DNA of 64,000 nucleotides from DASVFB01 sp963815965. GTDB taxonomy: Bacteria; Actinomycetota; Thermoleophilia; Gaiellales; Gaiellaceae. Location of the stretch: contig CAWFIT010000012.1 of assembly GCA_963815965.1 (NCBI GenBank), forward strand, positions 86,920-150,919, in the 5' to 3' direction. The position numbers and the translations under genes are program-made. The first letter of the stretch is position 1. Each line of letters begins with the position of its first letter. Shown here in pieces: positions 9,168 through 19,012 of this stretch. The notes under the pieces were generated by a model, which ran no database searches, was not told where the DNA came from, and was given only the letters and a program-made list of their open reading frames with translations.

Positions 9168-9905
9168 GTGCGCGTGACGATTCTCGGGAGTGGGGGTGGC
9201 GCGCCGTCTTCGGCGCGCGAGACGAGTTGCGTGCTGGTACGCGACCGCGAGCGCGCACTGATCCTCGATGTCGGGACCGGCGCCCGTTGGCTGCTCGCCG
9301 ACGCGGACCTTCTCGAAGGCGTCTTGCACGCCGACGTCGTCCTGACGCACTTCCACTTCGATCACGTCGCCGGTCTGCCGTACCTGCAGTTGCTCGCAAC
9401 CAGGACGACGATCTGGGCGCCCGGCGCGTGGCTCTATGGGACGGCGAGTGCCGACGTCCTGGCGTCGTTACGAAGGCCGCCGATCTCTCCGAACGATGTC
9501 AGCGACGCTCCCGTGAAGGAGCTGCACGAGGGGAAACAGTCCATCGGTGGGTTCGACGTGCGCGCCGGCGCTCAGCCCCGCCACTGGGAGCCAAGCGTTG
9601 GTCTACGCGTCGACGATCAGCTTGCATACATCACCGACACGCCGTACGAGAGCTCCAGCGTCGAGCTAGCGCGCGGTGTCCGACATCTGCTCCACGAGGC
9701 ATGGTCGATCTCGAGCGCGCCGAAGTCGGCGGACAAGGACGCGACCGCGGCTGACGCTGCACGCGTTGCACGCAAGGCCGACGTCGGGGATTTGACGCTC
9801 ATTCACCTCAACCGGAACGTCGAGGACTTCGCGGGATTCCTCCAAGACGCGCAGGTGACCTTTGACCGTGTCGCCATCGGTGAAGACAAGATGGTGCTGA
9901 CCTGA
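9168..9905 (+). CDS. Metallo-beta-lactamase-fold hydrolase (RNase Z-like)
   Basis: A 245-residue metallo-hydrolase that starts at a GTG at 9168. The metal-binding motif HFHFDH occupies residues 61-66 after the N-terminal glycine-rich strand (TILGSGGGAPS). Further ligands are likely in QPRHWEPS, ITDTPYE and the late IHLN. The compact layout without a lactonase C-terminal domain points to the RNase Z/arylsulfatase-like branch, but the tRNase-specific flexible arm is not visible, so I do not call it RNase Z. Confidence 0.75.
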   Translation: MRVTILGSGGGAPSSARETSCVLVRDRERALILDVGTGARWLLADADLLEGVLHADVVLTHFHFDHVAGLPYLQLLATRTTIWAPGAWLYGTASADVLASLRRPPISPNDVSDAPVKELHEGKQSIGGFDVRAGAQPRHWEPSVGLRVDDQLAYITDTPYESSSVELARGVRHLLHEAWSISSAPKSADKDATAADAARVARKADVGDLTLIHLNRNVEDFAGFLQDAQVTFDRVAIGEDKMVLT

Positions 9906-9906
9906 G

Positions 9907-10527
9907 TCATGCCGCGGCCTCGACGGACCAGATCAGCAGATCGAGGATTCGCACCTCGCTGACCTCGTAGCTGCGCCTCGCGAGCTCTCGTCGGACAGTT
10001 CGCACCGCCGCCCGATTGCGGTCCAGGTCGCGTTTGTAACCGCGTACGAGCCCGAGCGCGCGCTCTCCGAACGGAGCCTGCGCTCCGGGGTCGTCACTCT
10101 CCAGGTACTTCTGGACGACGCTGTCGAGCATGGGGATCAGCGCCGGGCGCTTTCGGTGCAGCGCCTTCGTCATCTTCGAGAAGCCGACCCCTCGGATGTC
10201 CGCGAACGAGTCGAAGAGCTGCCTCAGCGGCAGCCACGGTACTGAGCTCGCGGCTCCTGCGAGCGAAGCATCGGGCGCGACCGCCCGTAAGGCTCGCTCG
10301 ATCGCGCGGCGCCGCTCGAGGACGGCCGCGATCTCGGCCGCTGAGATGCGCGCGCCGCCGCGGTTCGCCAGCCTGAGATCCGACTCGCCGAACGACGCCG
10401 GATCCGAAGCGTCGCCGACGTCATACGCCCAGCCCGCCTCTAGGAAGCCGAGCACGACCCTCAGCGGATCCTCGATGTCGACGCCGTTCCGTAGGACGAC
10501 GGGACGGATCGAACTCGTCGTCACCAT
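9907..10527 (-). CDS. Conserved protein resembling the DUF6308 family
   Basis: A soluble 206-residue protein with a helical, base-rich middle (FSKMTKALHRKRPALIPMLD) and C-terminal repeats of basic residues. I recall similar proteins under DUF6308, whose function is unknown. The ATG at 10527 overlaps the stop of the L,D-transpeptidase gene (TGATG), so the two are translationally coupled. Convergent with the metallo-hydrolase, with one base between the genes. Confidence 0.6.
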   Translation of the reverse strand: MVTTSSIRPVVLRNGVDIEDPLRVVLGFLEAGWAYDVGDASDPASFGESDLRLANRGGARISAAEIAAVLERRRAIERALRAVAPDASLAGAASSVPWLPLRQLFDSFADIRGVGFSKMTKALHRKRPALIPMLDSVVQKYLESDDPGAQAPFGERALGLVRGYKRDLDRNRAAVRTVRRELARRSYEVSEVRILDLLIWSVEAAA

Positions 10528-11615
10528 CAGGACCGGGCGATTACCTTCACGGGCATGCCGACCGTCGCGAACTCATATGTCCAGCGGGCCACGGCCACTG
10601 ATTGGCGCACGCAGCCGTGGGAGGCGGGGAACGCCGGCACGTCCTGGAACTCGTGGAAGGCAATGCCACCGACGAACGGGAGTGCCCAGGGAAGCCACTC
10701 GCGGAATGGGACCGACCACCACCGCGGAATCTTCGCGTAGACGCTGTAGTCGCCGGGTGGGGTCGGCGTCGACGGTTTCCCGCTCGACACGGCGATCGTC
10801 CGCACGACCCGGTTATCTTCGATCAGGAGCGCCACCTGGCGGTCAATCAGGATCTCCGCGCGCTTGCCGGCACTGCCTCTCGTGAGCGGAGACGGATGTG
10901 CGGCGCTCATCAGGCGTGCGCTGGTTTGTTTGTCGAGGAGTCCTGTCCTTCCGAGCCGTTCCCACTTCTGGAACGCGAGGACCGCGTTCTGGGTCGCAGG
11001 CCCGAGACGGCCGTCGTCGTCGCCGCGCACCAGGTAGCCGAGTGCGATCAGGCTCCGCTGCAACGCCTTGACGGCAGGGTCGGGCGCGCGCAGCTTCTCC
11101 TCCGGCGGCTTCGGGACCGGTACGTCGGGGGTTTGGAGGATGCGCATGGTGACGGGACGGTTCATCGCGATGCGCGGGAACTCGGCGACGGGGGGCTTGC
11201 CGTACACCAGGAGCCGGACCGCGGTCGTACCCGGGAGCGCGGTGAGCGTGCGGACGATCTGCGAGAGCCCGGCCAGCCGATTGCCCGCGTCGCGCACGGA
11301 GCCGAAGTGCGCCTTGAGATCGACCGTGGCGACGCCGTGCGAGACCTTGACGGACCGCACGCGTGTCCCCCGAGGAAGGTACGTGCGAAAGCCAAGCGTC
11401 ATTTCCGCGCGCGTCGGTCCGGTGACGAGCTGTTGCATCGCCTCGGCGGGAGTCGCGCCGGGCCGCTTCACCTGCGCGAGCTGCTCGCCCCGCAGGAAGT
11501 AGACGGAGAGCTGAGCCTGCGGAGCGGTTGCCGAGGCCGGTCCAAGTGGCGCGAGGACCGCGGCGATGGTGGCGAGCGCGATTGCCGCGAGCGGTCTGAA
11601 CGGCCAGGACGTCAC
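10527..11615 (-). CDS. L,D-transpeptidase with GerMN-like and peptidoglycan-binding domains
   Basis: This 362-residue exported protein starts at a GTG and has a signal peptide at about residues 1-30 (AAIALATIAAVLAPL). A GerM/sporulation-type domain follows (about 35-160), then a PG_binding_1 domain (about 183-235, ALQRSLIALGYLVRG and FQKWERLGRTG). The C-terminal YkuD catalytic domain has HGCVR, with the nucleophilic Cys near residue 335. It should form 3-3 cross-links or attach proteins to peptidoglycan outside the membrane. The stop overlaps the next gene's start. Confidence 0.85.
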   Translation of the reverse strand: MTSWPFRPLAAIALATIAAVLAPLGPASATAPQAQLSVYFLRGEQLAQVKRPGATPAEAMQQLVTGPTRAEMTLGFRTYLPRGTRVRSVKVSHGVATVDLKAHFGSVRDAGNRLAGLSQIVRTLTALPGTTAVRLLVYGKPPVAEFPRIAMNRPVTMRILQTPDVPVPKPPEEKLRAPDPAVKALQRSLIALGYLVRGDDDGRLGPATQNAVLAFQKWERLGRTGLLDKQTSARLMSAAHPSPLTRGSAGKRAEILIDRQVALLIEDNRVVRTIAVSSGKPSTPTPPGDYSVYAKIPRWWSVPFREWLPWALPFVGGIAFHEFQDVPAFPASHGCVRQSVAVARWTYEFATVGMPVKVIARS

Positions 11616-11703
11616 AGGGAATCTTTGCGCAACCCGTGTTGCGTCGACGTGAGACCGACGAGCGACGATCGCAGCGGAGCCGCCCCGTGCGACTAATTCG
11701 TGC

Positions 11704-12399
11704 TTACGGGCCCTCGTATTCGTCGTGACGGCGCCACCACTCGTACGGCTTCGTCTGCGGGTACTCCGCGGGTGAGTCCTCCCATTCCTCCTGGCGGCCC
11801 AGCGGTGTCACGTCGAGGAAGGTCCACACGCTTCCGAGCGCCTCGACGCCCCGTGTCGTCGTGAAGTACGTGCGAAAGACGCTGTCGCCGTCACGCAGGA
11901 ATACGCTGAGGCCGAACGTCTCGCCGTCCTGGTAGACGTCGGGCTGCGGCGTCTCCGGCCCGACGCCGAAGTCGACGTTGAATTCGGTCTCGAACGACGA
12001 GTACCACGGGACCTTCCAGCCCATCCGCTTTCGGTACGCCTCGATCTTCGTCATCGGGGCGCGGGACACGAGCGCGAAGGACGTGTCGCGAGCGTGGAGG
12101 TGGGCGAGGTGGCCGATCTGGTCGACGAACATCGAACAGCCGTTGCAGCCCGCCTCCTGGTTCGGCCCGAACATGAAGTGGTAGAGGAGCAATTGCCTGC
12201 GCCCCTCGAAGAGGTCGAGCAGGCTCGCCTTGCCGTTCGGCCCGCCGAAGACGTAGTCCTTGTCCATACGGACCATCGGCAGCCTGCGACGCTTGGCGGC
12301 GAGCGCGTCGCGTGCCCGAGTGGCTTCCTTTTCGTCGGCAAGAAGCGCGTCCCGCGCTGCCTGCCACTCCGTCGCGGAGACGATCGGGGGAAGGTTCAC
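11704..12399 (-). CDS. DUF899 thioredoxin-like protein (copy 1)
   Basis: A 231-residue member of DUF899, a thioredoxin-fold family of unclear biochemical role. The redox motif is CNGC in AGCNGCSMFVDQIGHL, preceded by the conserved block LLLYHFMFGP and followed by SRAPMTKIEAYRKRMGW. The GTG at 12399 overlaps the stop of the DUF2182 membrane gene (GTGA), showing translational coupling. A second DUF899 gene is divergently placed at 13256. Confidence 0.8.
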   Translation of the reverse strand: MNLPPIVSATEWQAARDALLADEKEATRARDALAAKRRRLPMVRMDKDYVFGGPNGKASLLDLFEGRRQLLLYHFMFGPNQEAGCNGCSMFVDQIGHLAHLHARDTSFALVSRAPMTKIEAYRKRMGWKVPWYSSFETEFNVDFGVGPETPQPDVYQDGETFGLSVFLRDGDSVFRTYFTTTRGVEALGSVWTFLDVTPLGRQEEWEDSPAEYPQTKPYEWWRRHDEYEGP

Positions 12400-13133
12400 G
12401 GCGCTCCCATCTTCATAGACGGCGCGCCACCCGGCTCCGTCAGTCTCGGAACGCTCGCGGGCGACACGGCGACCGAAAGCCCGAGAACGACCAGGGCGAC
12501 CGCGAACACTGGTGCGAGCCGCGGCCCGCGTGGCAGGACCTTTTCCGCGAAGATCGCAACGGCGACCACCGCCATCCAGAAGAGGCTCATCACACCGAGG
12601 ACGAACAGCACCGCCATCAGGGCGCCGGAACAGCCGACGCAGTCGAGGCCGTGCGCGAGACCGCTCCGCAAAGCGCCCCCGCCGTGTGGTGCGCTGCGGC
12701 AGCGACGGAGGCTGCGCCGCTTCAACGGCGTCAGCTCGTAGATCCCCGCGGCGACGATCACGCCACCCGCGACGTACGGGCCGCCTCGGTTCCACGCGAG
12801 CCAGCCCAGGTCGAACGCGGTCACGAGCCGGAAGAGGGCGTAGGCCACGACGCCGTATCCCGTCCAGACCGCCAGGTACCCGGCCGTGAAGAGCAGTGTC
12901 GGCACGCGGGGGGCAAGTCGTGCGACGTGCCGCGCAGCCGGCGCCGCCGAAGGCAGCATCATCGCGGCGGTCATCGTCACCCAGATTCCGAGATACCACC
13001 CGAGCCCGCCGAGGTCGGTGCCCGGGCCCGCGTCCATCCCGCGCATCCGATCGACCGTGACTGTCCACGCAACGACCGCGCCGGCGACCAGCACGACCGT
13101 CGTTCGGCTGCGAGCGATGAGGTTCTGCGTCAT
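12396..13133 (-). CDS. DUF2182 polytopic membrane protein
   Basis: This 245-residue protein has about six or seven hydrophobic segments and the conserved core of DUF2182 predicted metal-binding membrane proteins (TMTAAMMLPSAAPAARH and GLDCVGCSGALM). The ATG at 13133 has GGAAGGAGG upstream. It is the first gene of a two-gene operon with DUF899 copy 1 and is divergent from DUF899 copy 2. A membrane redox or metal function is plausible but not proven by the sequence. Confidence 0.75.
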   Translation of the reverse strand: MTQNLIARSRTTVVLVAGAVVAWTVTVDRMRGMDAGPGTDLGGLGWYLGIWVTMTAAMMLPSAAPAARHVARLAPRVPTLLFTAGYLAVWTGYGVVAYALFRLVTAFDLGWLAWNRGGPYVAGGVIVAAGIYELTPLKRRSLRRCRSAPHGGGALRSGLAHGLDCVGCSGALMAVLFVLGVMSLFWMAVVAVAIFAEKVLPRGPRLAPVFAVALVVLGLSVAVSPASVPRLTEPGGAPSMKMGAP

Positions 13134-13255
13134 CCTGGCCTCCTTCCCGGTGCTCATCACGTCTAGACGTGCTGGAGGACGAAAACTCATCGGAAGCGAT
13201 GAGTTTCCAGGTGGCCGTAGGTCTCATTTCCGAATCAACAGGGAAGGAGAACGAG

Positions 13256-13993
13256 ATGCCTGAGCACAGAACAGGAACCCGCGAGCAATGGCAGGCAGCC
13301 CGAGGCGAGCTCGCCAAGCTCGAGGCGGAGGAGGCCGAGCGAAACGAGGAGATCAAGAAAAAGCGTCTCGATCTCCCCTGGGTCCCGGTCGAGAAGCAGT
13401 ACGAGTTCGACACCGAAGACGGCAAGAAGTCCCTCGCCGAGCTCTTCGACGGGCGCTCACAGCTGCTCGCCTACAACGTCATGTTCGGCCCCGACTACAC
13501 GCTCGGCGCCTGCCCCGGGTGCACGAGCCTGGCCGACGGTCTCGACGGCTCACTCGTCCACCTGAACCATCGCGACGTGACGCTGCTCTGCTTCTCGAGG
13601 GCGCCGATCGAGCGGCTGACCGCCTACAAGCAGCGGATGGGATGGGAGTTCCCGTACGTCTCCACCTATAACAGCGACTTTGCTTTCGACTTCGGCCTCG
13701 CGCTGGCCGAGGAGCAGGCGCAGCAGATTCCCGAGGTGAAGCAAATGATCGACGATCCGCCCGACTGGCTCGAGGAGTGGTCAGGACAGATCGGGGCTGA
13801 GCTGAAGGACGGTCTGCGCGAGAACCCGAGCTGGATCGCCTTCGCGCGCGAGAACGGGACCGTCTACCACACGTACACGGTGTCGGCGCCCGACCCGTTC
13901 GTCGCGCCGTACTTCAGTTTCCTGCTCGAGCGAGCGCCGAAGGCCCAGCCCGTCGAGCCTCGCACGTGGCGGAAGGACGAATACCCGGATTGA
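13256..13993 (+). CDS. DUF899 thioredoxin-like protein (copy 2)
   Basis: A 245-residue DUF899 protein that starts at an ATG at 13256 behind GGAAGGAG. Its redox motif is CPGC (GACPGCTSLADGLDG), with the blocks LLAYNVMFGPDY and SRAPIERLTAYKQRMGW. It shares the domain plan of copy 1 but has a longer C-terminal segment (PDWLEEWSGQIGAELKDG) and is clearly diverged, so it is not a recent tandem duplicate. It is transcribed away from the DUF2182-DUF899 operon. Confidence 0.8.
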   Translation: MPEHRTGTREQWQAARGELAKLEAEEAERNEEIKKKRLDLPWVPVEKQYEFDTEDGKKSLAELFDGRSQLLAYNVMFGPDYTLGACPGCTSLADGLDGSLVHLNHRDVTLLCFSRAPIERLTAYKQRMGWEFPYVSTYNSDFAFDFGLALAEEQAQQIPEVKQMIDDPPDWLEEWSGQIGAELKDGLRENPSWIAFARENGTVYHTYTVSAPDPFVAPYFSFLLERAPKAQPVEPRTWRKDEYPD

Positions 13994-14032
13994 CGCCTAG
14001 CGCCGACGGACGTGTAGGTGCACGATTGGGGT

Positions 14033-16667
14033 ATGCGCGAGGCCGCCCAGAGGCCCGTCTCTGACGCTCCGGCGGAGCTGCTCGAGCGCGCCGCCGGATT
14101 GGAGGCGCTTTGCGAGTCGCTTGCATCGGTAAGACGCAGCGGTAGGGGGAGGGTCGTGCTCGTCGGCGGGGAGGCTGGGGTCGGAAAGACCGCGCTCCTA
14201 CGACGGTTCTGCAGGGAGCGCGAAGGATCGGCCCCGATCCTCTGGGGTGGTTGCGATCCGCTGTTCACTCCGCGGCCGCTGGGCCCGCTGCTCTCGGTCG
14301 CCGAGGAAGCCGGTGGGCCGCTCGAGGAAGTCGTCACGAACGGGGCGATGCCGCACGAGCTTGCGGCGGCGCTCGTTCGTCAGCTGAGCGCGCACCCTGG
14401 AACCGTTTTCGTACTCGAGGATGTGCACTGGGCGGACGAGGCCACGCTCGATGTGCTGAAGCTGCTCGCCCGCAGAGTCGCGGCGGTGCCGGTGCTCGTC
14501 GTCGCGAGCTTCCGTGACGATGAGCTCGACCCGGGCCACCCGTTGCGGCGCGTGCTCGGGGAGCTCGCGACGAGCGCGACGGTGCGGCGGTTGAAGCTCG
14601 ATCGTCTCTCTCCCGAGGCGGTCGCCCGGCTTGCACAGCCGCTCGGCGTGGATCCGGACGAGCTTTACCGCAAGACCGCAGGCAACCCCTTCTTCGTTGT
14701 CGAGGCGCTGGCCGCAGGCGTCGACGAGATACCCGACACGGTCAGGGATGCCGTGCTCGCACGCGTTGCGCGACTGAGCACGGCAGCCAGGTCGCTGCTC
14801 GAGGCGGTCGCGCTGGTGCCGCCGCAGGCCGAGCTTTGGCTCTTGGACGCGCTCGCGGAGGACGTCGGCTGTCTTCAGGAATGTCTCGCATCGGGCATGC
14901 TCGCGGCCGAGCCGTCGAGCGTTGCGTTCCGGCACGAGCTTGCCCGTCTGGCAGTCGAGGACTCGGTCGCGCCGAACCGGCGAGTCGGCTTGCACAGGGC
15001 CGCGCTCGTGGCGCTGGCCGACCCACCGAGCGGCGAGCCCGACCTCGCCCGACTCGCCCATCATGCGGAGGCGGCTCGGGACGCAGACGCGGTACTCCGT
15101 TTCGCACCCGCCGCGGCCGCACGGGCTGGCCTCGCTGGGCGCTTACCGCGAGGCTGCCGCGCAGTACGCACGTGCTCTCCGCTTCGGTCATCGCCTGTCG
15201 CTCGGTGAGCGCGCCGACCTTCTCGAGTTGCGCGCGAGCGCCTGCTACGTGACCGATGAGTACGACCAGGGGATTGCAGCGCTCCGAGAAGCGCTCGAAT
15301 GCCGCACCGCGCTGGGCGACCGGCTCAGGGAAGGCGACGTGCTTCGCCGGCTCTCGGATTTCCTCTGGTGCCCGGGCCGAACTGCGGAGTCGGAGCGTCG
15401 GGCGCGCGAAGCCGTCGCGTTGCTCGAGACGCTCCCCCTCGGGAGGGAGCTGGCGATGGCCTACGCGAACCTCGCGTCGAACTGCCTCGCCGCGCAGAGG
15501 TCGGAGGAGTCTGCCGGCTGGGCCGCTCGCGCGCTCGAGCTTGCGGACCGTCTCGAAGACACGGAGATCTCCGTCTACGCACTCGCCACGCTCGGCGTCG
15601 CGACCCTCGGCGTCGGCGGCATCGCGAGGCTCGAGCAGAGTCTCGAGATCGCGCGGCGAGACGGGCTCGCCGAGCAGGTCGCGCGGGCATACGTGCTGCT
15701 CGCCGAGACAGCAGTCATCGCGCGCCGCCACGCGGCGGCGAGCAAGTACCTCGAGGCCGGAATCGGGTATTGCAGCGAGCGAGGTCTCGATCTCTTCCTG
15801 CTCTATCTGCTCGCCTTTCGGGCCCGGTTGCAGCTCGACCAGGGTCGCTGGGCCGATGCGGCCGACTCCGCTTCTGCGGTGCTTCGCATCCAGCGCACCT
15901 CGATCAATCCCCGGATCATCTCGCTCGTCGTGCTCGGCCTCGTGCGAGCGCGGCGCGGAGATCCCGGGCAATGGGACGCGCTCGACGAGGCATGGCGACT
16001 GGCGGAGCCGACCGGGGAGCTGCCACGTCTCGGCCCGGTAGCGGCAGCCAGAGCGGAGGCGGCCTGGCTGGAGGGCGACCGCGAGGCCGTTGCGGCCGCG
16101 ACCGAGAATGCCCTGTCCCTCGCCGAGGAGCGGAGCTCGTGGCGGCTCGCGGGCGAGCTCGCCGAATGGCGTCGGCGCGCCGGCCTCGACGAAAAAGCGC
16201 CCGAAGGAGCTGCCGAGCCATACGCGCTCGAGCTCGCCGGTGACTGGGCGCGGGCGGCCGACGCCTGGGCCGCGATCGGCTGCCCGTACGAGGCAGCGCT
16301 CGCACTGGCGGCGGCCGACGACGAGAAGGCGCTGCGGCGTTCGCTCGCCGAACTGCAACAGCTGGGCGCTCGCCCGGCTGCGGCGATCGTGGCTCGGCGG
16401 CTGCGCGAGCGTGGGGTGCGCGGTCTCCCACGAGGGCCCCGCGCCGCGACACGCGCGAACCCGGCCGGTCTGACGGCGCGCCAACTGGAGGTACTTGCGC
16501 TGCTCGCGGAGGGGCTCACGAACTCGCAGATCGCCGATCGCCTCGTCGTTTCGCAGCGGACTGTCGACCACCACGTTGCGACGACCCTGCAAAAGCTCGC
16601 CGTCCGCACGCGCGCCGAGGCGAGCGCCCGAGCCGTGCGGCTCGGCCTCGCCGGCCAAGATAGGTAG
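14033..16667 (+). CDS. LuxR-family regulator with AAA ATPase and TPR region (one frameshift)
   Basis: A large LAL-type regulator of about 878 residues. The Walker A motif is GGEAGVGKT (residues 45-53) and Walker B is FVLEDVHWADEA. A long TPR-like helical region follows, and the C-terminal GerE HTH (LTARQLEVLALLAEGLTNSQ, then SQRTVDHHV) ends at 16667. Near 15130 the frame changes by one base: removing one base restores PAAAARAASLGAYREAAAQ, so I treat it as one gene with a probable sequence error. The ligand and targets are unknown. Confidence 0.8.
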
Positions 16668-16762
16668 CCAGGCTCGCGAAATGTAGGCAGGCCCACCGAT
16701 GCCGTGGCGGGTCCGACTCCGCATCCTCGATTGGCAGGAGAAACGCGAGCCGAGGAGGAGCG

Positions 16763-17035
16763 ATGCCGCGGTATGTAATCGAACGCACTTTTCCCACCGG
16801 GTTGGGCATCCCCGCGAACCCAGCGGGGGCAGTCGAGTGCCGCAACGTGGTCGATTGCAACGCGGAGGAGGGCGTCACGTGGCTGCAGTCGTACGTCAGC
16901 GCGAACGACAAGGCGACGTTCTGTGTCTACGAGGCGCCCAGTCCGGAGGCGATCAGGCGGGCGGCGGCCCGTAACGGACTGCCGGTCGATCGGATCACCC
17001 AGGTCCGCGTTCTCGATCCCCATTTCGTTGGATGA
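16763..17035 (+). CDS. DUF4242 (SCO4226-like) small protein
   Basis: A 90-residue protein with a ferredoxin-like fold pattern: MPRYVIERTF at the start, a central EEGVTWLQSYVSANDKATFC strand, and YEAPSPEAIRRAAARNGLP near the end. This is the DUF4242 family, whose Streptomyces member SCO4226 is described as nickel-binding. The start has GAGGAGG just upstream. Its stop is followed within 15 bases by the next gene, which is probably co-transcribed. Confidence 0.75.
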   Translation: MPRYVIERTFPTGLGIPANPAGAVECRNVVDCNAEEGVTWLQSYVSANDKATFCVYEAPSPEAIRRAAARNGLPVDRITQVRVLDPHFVG

Positions 17036-17048
17036 GGAGGTTCGAACC

Positions 17049-17603
17049 ATGCGAAAGGCACACTTTCGGATCGCGCTCGGCGCCACGCTCGTCGGGCTGG
17101 TCGCACTCACGATTCTGCTGACGTCGATCTCGTTCGCGTCGGCCGGTGATGAGCATTCGTTGACGGCGGTGGCTGCTCAGGCAACGGCCCGCTTCCACGA
17201 CCTCGACCAGGCACAGCACGCAGGGTGGAACACCCTGGTCAAGGACAAGTTCGGCGTCGTCTGCATCGACAACCAGCCGGTCGGCGCTATGGGCGTTCAC
17301 TGGGCGAATGGACCGCTCCTCGGCGATGCCGTTCTCGATCCGACCCGGCCCGAGGCGCTCGTCTACGCCCCGAACGCCAACGGACAGCCGAAGCTGGCCG
17401 CGCTCGAGTACATCGTCTTCGCGTCTGCGTGGACGGCCGCCGGGCACACGGGTCCACCCGAGCTCTTCGGGCAGCCGTTCTTCTTCTCGCCGGACGGGAA
17501 CCGCTTCGGGATCCCGGCCTTCTGGGCGCTCCATGTCTGGATCTGGCACCCGAACCCGGCCGGGACGTTCCAGCCGTGGAATCCGCGGGTGCACTGCCCC
17601 TGA
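17049..17603 (+). CDS. Secreted conserved protein of unknown function
   Basis: A 184-residue exported protein with a signal peptide at about residues 1-33 (LVGLVALTILLTSISFASA). The mature part is rich in aromatic residues (GVHWANGPLL, HVWIWHPNPAGTF) and has paired cysteines, one in VVCIDN and one at the C-terminus. Similar exported proteins occur in many actinobacteria without an assigned activity. GAGGAGG precedes the ATG at 17049, so it forms a unit with the DUF4242 gene. Confidence 0.7.
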   Translation: MRKAHFRIALGATLVGLVALTILLTSISFASAGDEHSLTAVAAQATARFHDLDQAQHAGWNTLVKDKFGVVCIDNQPVGAMGVHWANGPLLGDAVLDPTRPEALVYAPNANGQPKLAALEYIVFASAWTAAGHTGPPELFGQPFFFSPDGNRFGIPAFWALHVWIWHPNPAGTFQPWNPRVHCP

Positions 17604-17675
17604 ACACGCTGACGGTAGGGGCGGCGGCTCGGCCGTCGCCCCTAAACCTCTCCCAGGTCCCTTAGCGTCGTCGGC

Positions 17676-18770
17676 TCACGGCACGAGCACGAGCTTTCCA
17701 TTCGCCGCCGAGCTCTCGAGCAGCTCGTGTGCGCGGCGCGCGTCGGTGAGCGGCATGCGCTCGGCCACGACCGGGTGGATCTCGCCCCGACGAAGCAGCT
17801 CGAGCAACGCGAGGAAGTCCTCCCGGAACTCTTCCGGGTCCCGGGGACCTCCACCCACTGGAAGCGGGTGGCGACTTCCCACGGGAAGCAGCTGGTGTCC
17901 CTCGCGCAGCTTCTGGATCCGGTAGGCCGACACCCGCCGGCGGGGCGAGAGCAAGCCCCAAAGCGCGACGGTCGCGGTGGCCGCGTACCACTCGACCCAC
18001 CCTCGCCAACTCTTGTGTCCGTGCACAATCGTGGCGGAGTGGCCGTAGAGGACGAGCCGTCCGCCGGGCCGCAGCGCGCGGAAGGAACGAAGCGACACCG
18101 CGCCGCCGAGCCCGTCGAGCACGACGTCGACGCCTTTCCCGGGGAGCTCGCGCACGCGGGCCAGGAAGTCCTCATGTTGGTAGTCGATCGCTACAGCGCC
18201 GAGCCGCTCGACCGCGGTGCGGTCGCGAGCGGAACAGGTCCCATACAGGCGAACCCCGGCCAGCGAGCCGAGCTCGAGCACCGCGGTGCCCACTCTGCCG
18301 GCCGCGCCGTGCACGAGCACCGTCTCGCCGCTCTTCACCTCCGCCGTGCGGTGAAGCAGCTGATAGGCGGTCATGTAAGTCAGCACGAGGCTGACGACTT
18401 CCGCCGGGTCGAGTTCCTCGGGTACCGCAACCGCGTTCGCCTCCAGCACGCAGACGCGCTCCGCATCGGCGCCCCAGACGGTCAGAGCGGCGATTCGGTC
18501 TCCCTCGCGCAGCCTCGTGCAGCCCGGGCCGAGCTCCTCAACGACGCCGACGAGGTCGTAGCCGGGCGTGAACGGCGGCTTCGGCACGCCGAGATACGTG
18601 CCGGCGCGCAACTGCGCGTCGGTGAACGACACGCCGGCGGCAAGAACCCTGACACGAACCTCGCCCGGACCCGGCCGGGGAACGTCGGCCTCCACCACCT
18701 TCAAGACCTCGGGACCGCCGAAGTGATCGACGACGACGCGTTTCATCCGTTGCTGTGTTGCAGAACTCAT
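17676..18770 (-). CDS. Quinone-oxidoreductase-like MDR family enzyme
   Basis: This 364-residue medium-chain dehydrogenase/reductase has the GroES-like half (residues 1-130) and a Rossmann half with VLVHGAAGRVGTAVLELG. The structural and catalytic zinc cysteines of alcohol dehydrogenases are absent, which places it with the NADPH:quinone reductase/zeta-crystallin branch. It probably reduces quinones or enones in the cytosol. The ATG at 18770 lies behind AAAGGAGG. A proline- and glycine-rich insert is present near residues 300-320. Confidence 0.8.
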   Translation of the reverse strand: MSSATQQRMKRVVVDHFGGPEVLKVVEADVPRPGPGEVRVRVLAAGVSFTDAQLRAGTYLGVPKPPFTPGYDLVGVVEELGPGCTRLREGDRIAALTVWGADAERVCVLEANAVAVPEELDPAEVVSLVLTYMTAYQLLHRTAEVKSGETVLVHGAAGRVGTAVLELGSLAGVRLYGTCSARDRTAVERLGAVAIDYQHEDFLARVRELPGKGVDVVLDGLGGAVSLRSFRALRPGGRLVLYGHSATIVHGHKSWRGWVEWYAATATVALWGLLSPRRRVSAYRIQKLREGHQLLPVGSRHPLPVGGGPRDPEEFREDFLALLELLRRGEIHPVVAERMPLTDARRAHELLESSAANGKLVLVP

Positions 18771-19012
18771 TGCTCCTCCTTTGCGGCCACCCCGAGCGTC
18801 ATCAACCTCCTTGGGCCTGTGAGGCATGTCACGATCGCGACGCGCGCGTCATCGGTGGAATGCCCGTCCGCGGTCAGTGTTTTCTACTGAGTTGGGCCGC
18901 GGGACGTGCCGGCGTCCCGGCCAATTCAGGGCCGCAACAGTATCCGGCTCAGGTCTGTTATTGATACCGCGCCCAGGCGCCCCGTCGCCGTCTCGTGACA
19001 AGGGGGATCACG

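Noticed and set aside
11704..13425. A 573-codon frame containing DUF899 copy 1
   Set aside because: Only the last 231 codons are DUF899; the rest is antisense or out of frame to the DUF2182 gene, and the GTG at 12399 overlaps that gene's stop as expected for a coupled start.
14742..16724. A 660-codon open frame on the minus strand
   Set aside because: It is antisense to the LuxR-ATPase gene, has low-complexity Arg-rich composition and no recognisable domain; GC-rich codons keep shadow frames open.
18900..18919. Hairpin CGGGACG...CGTCCCG before the GH3 gene
   Set aside because: It lies between two divergent starts, where a terminator is not expected; a 7-bp stem is common by chance in such GC-rich DNA.
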